A stretch of DNA of 64,000 nucleotides, taken from the NCBI RefSeq assembly GCF_002994745.2, contig NC_037093.1:42574384-42638383 (forward strand). Direction: 5' to 3'. Below the pieces are notes generated by a model. The model was not told the DNA's origin and searched no databases. It was given only the letters and a program-made list of their open reading frames with translations. Below, piece after piece: positions 59,454 through 64,000 of this stretch (the stretch's first letter is position 1; each line of letters starts with the position of its first letter). The DNA comes from Rosa chinensis (Eukaryota > Streptophyta > Magnoliopsida > Rosales > Rosaceae). Both the position numbers and the translations under genes were made by a program.

Positions 59454-60190
59454 GTTCTTATAGCATATATTCCCTTATAAACTCAAGATACTGAGTCCAC
59501 TTTCCCAAGACAGAAACATGGAGACAAGTGGCCGGTTTATTTGTCCTCATGGGGTTTAACTTTCTTCCTCATCTTCGTAGTTAGGTCCAAAAGTGCACAT
59601 CAATTAGAATTCTCCGTTCTTTTCCTGAAAATTCTTTTTCTTTCGATAGAACAAGGAATTTTATATAGTTTTTTCTATCATACAAAAAAAAAAAAAAAGA
59701 GAAAAAAAAAATTCTAAAAATGAAAAAAGTGGTTCAAATGACTTTTCATCTTGCTCACTCACCCTCCAGATGCTTAATGCTTTGTTTACATTCACCTTCT
59801 CTGCACTGCAAGTTTGGATTGTTCTTTGATACTATCACCTAATTATGTATGACAGTCTTCTTGTGTTTATAAGTGGAAACCATATTACTGAATCCTGATT
59901 CAAAATGCATAGTTTAATTTGGTAGTCTACAGTTGTAAAACAAAGTGGAAGCTGAAAAGTGCAATCCTCTGTCTGTGAAATTGGGTTTTAGGCTTTTAGC
60001 TGATATTAAAAATGAACTCTTCATTACAGATTGAACTTTTCAAAACCAGAATCAACATCTACTTGCATTATTATAAACAAAATTTCCAATGCATGCATAA
60101 AAGAACAGTACGTGAATTAAAAAGCAGAAGTAATAACAGTTGCATCTGCAGACATAATATCAAGTCATGACCAAATAGATAGGCTTTGCT
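59454..60190. other. Intergenic and 3' flank of GDSL copy 2
   Basis: AT-rich with an A run near 59680-59710. Bases 59945-60130 are homologous to the 3' flank of copy 3 (63730-63900). Confidence 0.55.
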
Positions 60191-61890
60191 CTAAGCCTTG
60201 GCCAACTGAGAAAAATTAATTGGGGATACAAATTGTGGTCCACCACTGTAGAGGGCAATAGCAGCCAACTTAGAAGCAGCCTGTGTTGGATGAAATCGAT
60301 CCCAGAACAAGTATTGATCGCGATTCAAACAGAGATTTGCACCTCGTTTACAGAAGTTTTCAGCATTGAGCTTCCCAGTTCCACAACATGCAGCTGCCAC
60401 TTGTGTAAAATCTGAAAAACGAAAATGCACTTTGAAGGTAAGCCTTTTCCTTACGATTTTTGTGCTCATGTTTTTAGTATAATAAATGTACTAAGACAAC
60501 GTATTCTAACATAAGAAAATGTATCAGATTGACAAATATTTCTGAGCATTATGCTTGTAAATATTGATGAAGACAATTTTCTTACTGAATGGAAGAGGGT
60601 TCTGTATGACATTGATTGTCATTTCATATGAATTTCCAAGTGAGTACTTCATGCCCTTGTATTCTGAGCTAAGCTTGCACAAGAGGGCATCCAATCTTGA
60701 ATGAAAAGCTATTGCATTATCATTCAGCTCTTCCAAACATCCCCCAGTAGCATTGAAAATCCTCTGAGATGGGCAGCAGCCAATCGGGGCAATGCTGATG
60801 ATGCCAAACTTCCTTGCTCCAAGATTGTATAGAGTCTGCCATTTTAACACGAGATCATTTACTCCTTCAAATCTTGTCATATACGATCAAGTTGAATTAT
60901 CTATCTATTTACAATTCCACTTATTAATGACATACACAAGACAATGTGCCTAACATAAAAAGAACGAAGTATGTCACCTTCAAGTGATTCTCATAAGCTA
61001 CTTCTAAAGAGGACAAGAACTTTTCCTTCGGAATGGAACTCTTTGAATGGTAGTATCCGAAAAGGTCATTGCTGCCGGTGCTGATGAAGATCAAAGAATC
61101 TTTAAGAAACTTCTCAGTTGCTACCGAACCCATCAAGGCCGTAAGATTGTTCTTGACAGATGAAAATTGCTGTATCTGCTCTGTTAATGAGATAAATTTT
61201 TTCTGGTTTTTGAATGAGGCACCAAATGGAATATTTCCAGTTCCAAACTTCATCAATGTCAGCTGAAATAAAAAACAAAGAAGAGGAAAAATAAATCATC
61301 ATCTTAGTCATTTATCTGTTTTTTCCGGATTAGACATCAGATTGACAAAGAGCCATCTTATGCTTAAAGTAACTTGTTCCCCAAGAAAGTGACTTGCCAT
61401 TGTCTGTCCAGTTGTGTCAAGAAGACCAGACCCTCCAGAAGCAAAGTTGATACCATTAAACTTCTTCTTTTGAAGAGAAGTAGTTTTCAGAGAAAGAAAG
61501 GGGCTTGGACTTCTCTTGTAACCAAAATACCGGGCTATATCACCAAAAGAAGCAATAAAATGTTAAGCTTAAAAATGAGCTTTCCCACATTGTTTTCTTA
61601 TGAATGAGAAACCAAGGGAGTAAGTAGTATATAGACTAACCAAGAAAATCAGCACTGTTAAGGCCATTGCTGAACCTTCCGGTGGGTTTTGAGGTGCCAG
61701 GAAAGTCAATGCCATTGGGGGGGAAGTCAGCTCTTGCCTTGCTAGCCGGCAAGAAGTTATTGGTGCCGACATCTGCTGTTGAATCACCAAATATGAAGAC
61801 TGGTGGCAGTACTGGCTTAGCTGCTGCTGCCAAGCTAAGAACAGTTATAAACAAGGATAGGGCTAGAGGAAGAACCCATTTGTTTTCCAT
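60191..61890 (-). CDS. GDSL esterase/lipase, copy 2, apparently intact
   Basis: Exons 61890-61641, 61534-61398, 61262-60978, 60835-60586 and 60411-60191 (phases 1, 0, 0, 1) give about 380 residues. Signal peptide 1-24 ([20 protein letters not shown]), block [15 protein letters not shown] (Ser ~37), [15 protein letters not shown], block [14 protein letters not shown], the conserved [12 protein letters not shown], and block V DRFHPTQA with Asp and His. All four catalytic blocks are present. The intron after TTGQTM needs a GC donor (ATG|GCAAGT), unlike the other GT-AG introns and absent from copy 1. Using a downstream acceptor at 61203 would drop 20 residues (360 total) and give a length closer to copy 1. 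A secreted hydrolase; substrate unknown. Confidence 0.88.
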
Positions 61891-63965
61891 GAGAAGAGAA
61901 AAATCGATAGATGTGGGTTAAAAGAACAAAGAAATCCAAAACAAAAAATTCTGTTGGTCTCCAACGAATGACGGTTATGTTGCAAAAAAGATTCAGTTCT
62001 AGTTGGATTGATGAGAAAAGAATGGATGTTTTAGAAGTATATATAGTCCTGGTTAGGCGGTCACTTGCAGCAAGAATATACACATACAAATATAAGCGGT
62101 TCACCAGGCGGATTGGCCTAGTGATATTCTATTGCCGGATTGAGCTGTCACCAAACCATATTAATTGTTAATCTTAATATGCTTTTAAGGTTAGGAGTAA
62201 ACACATGTACTCATAACATTACCAATCATCTCTCACAGAAATGCGACTGAGACCCATTTAGATAGAACTGGCCAGATCGATGACAAACCACTCCAATACT
62301 TTTGTTTCATGCATGCCATTGATTTGATCTGGATTAACTCGCAAGTTTTTGTCTCAGTATTCTTAAATTTTTTTCTTTAAAGAAAGGACGAAAGGTATTC
62401 GATGAATTGTAACCATGACTCGTCGCTAAAAATAGGACGGTCTAGAATCAAATCTGTACTGTGTATGGGAGGTCACTTTGTAAATACATTACTAATCGAT
62501 CAGTTCACATTAGTTTCTTTGACAGAAACAAGGGAACCAATGGCCGGTTGAATTTGTCCTCATTGGATGATTTCTCTAGTTCACCTTTGTATTTAGGTCC
62601 CAATTAACGTTAGTTTCAAAAAAAGTGAGCCTGTCCCAGTCTTCACATTGAAGATTTGAAGTTTACACATGAAAATCCTGTGTTTTGACTAATGCATTCG
62701 AAATGCGCAAATGTAAGATTTAGATGAGTAATGATATAAGATTAATTGTGTGCATATTAATTCTTTAAACGTACATACTTCAAGAAAATAGTGTCAATCA
62801 ATCTCTTTTAAAATATTGAAGGGAACTAAAAATTTGATAATTTTTTGGAAGATGTGCATTTGAACCATTCTTGATACATTTAAACAAAACACTACGGGAA
62901 TGATAGTTTGTCACCACAAATAGCATTTGACAACATGAGAAGTACATACATGATGATATTCATCATCCCTGAGGTAATTGTTTTTCAAGAATCCTTTAAT
63001 TTATGCTGCTAGAATAATAAATTGTTTAGGACCTTAATCCCTTTACTTGAGCAACTACAAACGGAATCTCCCTCATTGACTTACCATAACTTAACTCTAC
63101 ATATTTATCTTGATTATCTCAAAGATGGAGCTGTTAATCTGGTACTGTGTTTTATAAAAAAAAAATTTTTTTTGAATAATTCGATACTGAATTAATCTGC
63201 CCAACCCAAAGATTAATTACTATTTTTGATTTGATGCCACAAGTTAATGATCAAATTGTAGCCCAAAACCAGTAACAACATTCTTAACATGAAGAACAGC
63301 ATTTGTGTGTTAATATATTTGAGTCACATTCTTCTCTAAACGCTTTCAAATTTCCTCTTTAAAAAAAAAAAATCATCATTCTAAAGTTTGGCATGTTAAT
63401 ACATTTGAGTCACATTCTTCCCTAAATGCTTTCAAATTTCCTTATTAAAGAAGAATCATCATTCTATGAATAAATAAGCCTACAAGTTGAATACTAGACT
63501 TCAATATATTTTTTTATAATTATTTTCTTTTAATCCTCACCCTGATGCCATAATTCTGCATTTAAACCTATGACATTCACAATATTAGTTATGTCAGCTA
63601 ACCAATAGGTCACGACTCATCGACAACTATAAAGTTGCGTCGACTTTCACATCTTATATACAAAACAACATTGGACTCTTTGTTGATATAATGACCTAGT
63701 TCCTATTCAACCTTCATAGTTATAGAACAAGGGGGAGCTGAAAAGTACATCTTATCTGTGTGGAATTGTGTTTTTGCTGATATTAAAAATAAACTCTTCA
63801 TTACAGACTGAGGTTTGCAGAACCAGAAATAATATCTGCTTTCATAAATGCCAACTCAATTTCAGAATAAGCTTGCAATGAAAGGAAAAAGAAATAAAAC
63901 GTAGATGAAAAACTAGTTTTGCTACTACAGACACAATTGGTCTTAAACAAATGGTTAGTTTGCAG
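61891..63965. promoter_or_regulatory. Upstream of copy 2 and 3' flank of copy 3
   Basis: No gene. It carries an 85-bp tandem repeat at 63307-63461 and, from about 63720, the flank homologous to the other GDSL 3' regions. Confidence 0.5.
63307..63461. repeat. ~85-bp tandem duplication
   Basis: Two copies begin GTTAATATATTTGAGTCACA and GTTAATACATTTGAGTCACA, each continuing CATTCTTC, TTTCAAATTTCC and AATCATCATTCTA; a poly(A) run is in the first. Confidence 0.9.
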
Positions 63966-64000
63966 TTAAGCCTCGGGTAACTGAGCAAAGTTAATTGGGG
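63966..64000 (-). CDS. GDSL esterase/lipase, copy 3, last codons only
   Basis: The last 35 bases encode PINFAQLPEA and a TAA on the minus strand, matching the C-termini of copies 1 (PINFAQLAEA) and 2 ([10 protein letters not shown]). The rest is right of the window. Confidence 0.85.
   Translation of the reverse strand, partial: PINFAQLPEA

Overview
This is nuclear DNA of a flowering plant, most likely a eudicot. It has intron-containing plant gene families (F-box/DUF295, RopGEF, CCDC124-like, USP-kinase, GDSL esterase), GT-AG introns, many CT/GA and TA microsatellites, and dense Copia, LINE, MULE, hAT and MITE insertions. Gene style and repeat content fit Rosaceae, but that is an inference.

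Layout. 1-5236 is the 3' part of a Ty1/copia element whose 3' LTR ends inside the first exon of an O-methyltransferase gene (5237-5721, minus), cutting it off. Beyond it lie a TA/55-bp repeat block and a degraded second copy of the gene's 5' end. 7225-9515 is a non-autonomous Mutator-like element (MULE) with a perfect 9-bp target duplication. 10077-11397 is an F-box gene and 13146-16112 a five-exon RopGEF gene on the other strand. 17-26 kb holds no intact gene: a MULE-type MITE, a relic of a MULE protein with an OTU-like motif, a MITE nested in a MITE, and two larger non-autonomous TIR elements (the second an hAT with a perfect 8-bp duplication).

26.9-35.9 kb is a nest of insertions: a MULE holds a small hAT element, which holds a young but coding-defective Copia element (28246-35681). 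36449-42690 is a large LTR element with no recognisable gag or pol (LARD-like) and a 32-bp tandem repeat array. 43650-44861 is a poly(A)-tailed retroposon, with a second truncated copy at 59.16 kb. 45386-49782 is one L1-like LINE insertion whose 5' half is inverted relative to its 3' half between 17-bp target duplications, the signature of twin priming.

The right third is gene-rich: a CCDC124/Lso2-like gene (50193-52046), a six-exon USP-domain protein kinase (53975-56092) with a short upstream ORF, and a tandem array of GDSL esterase/lipase genes on the minus strand. GDSL copy 1 has a premature stop, copy 2 looks intact, and copy 3 enters at the right edge.

The genes do not form a pathway. 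I found no new enzymatic system. The notable content is transposon architecture and gene disruption: an OMT gene split by Copia, a nested insertion series dated by its target duplications, and a twin-primed plant LINE. All homology calls are from reading the sequence; no database search was run.
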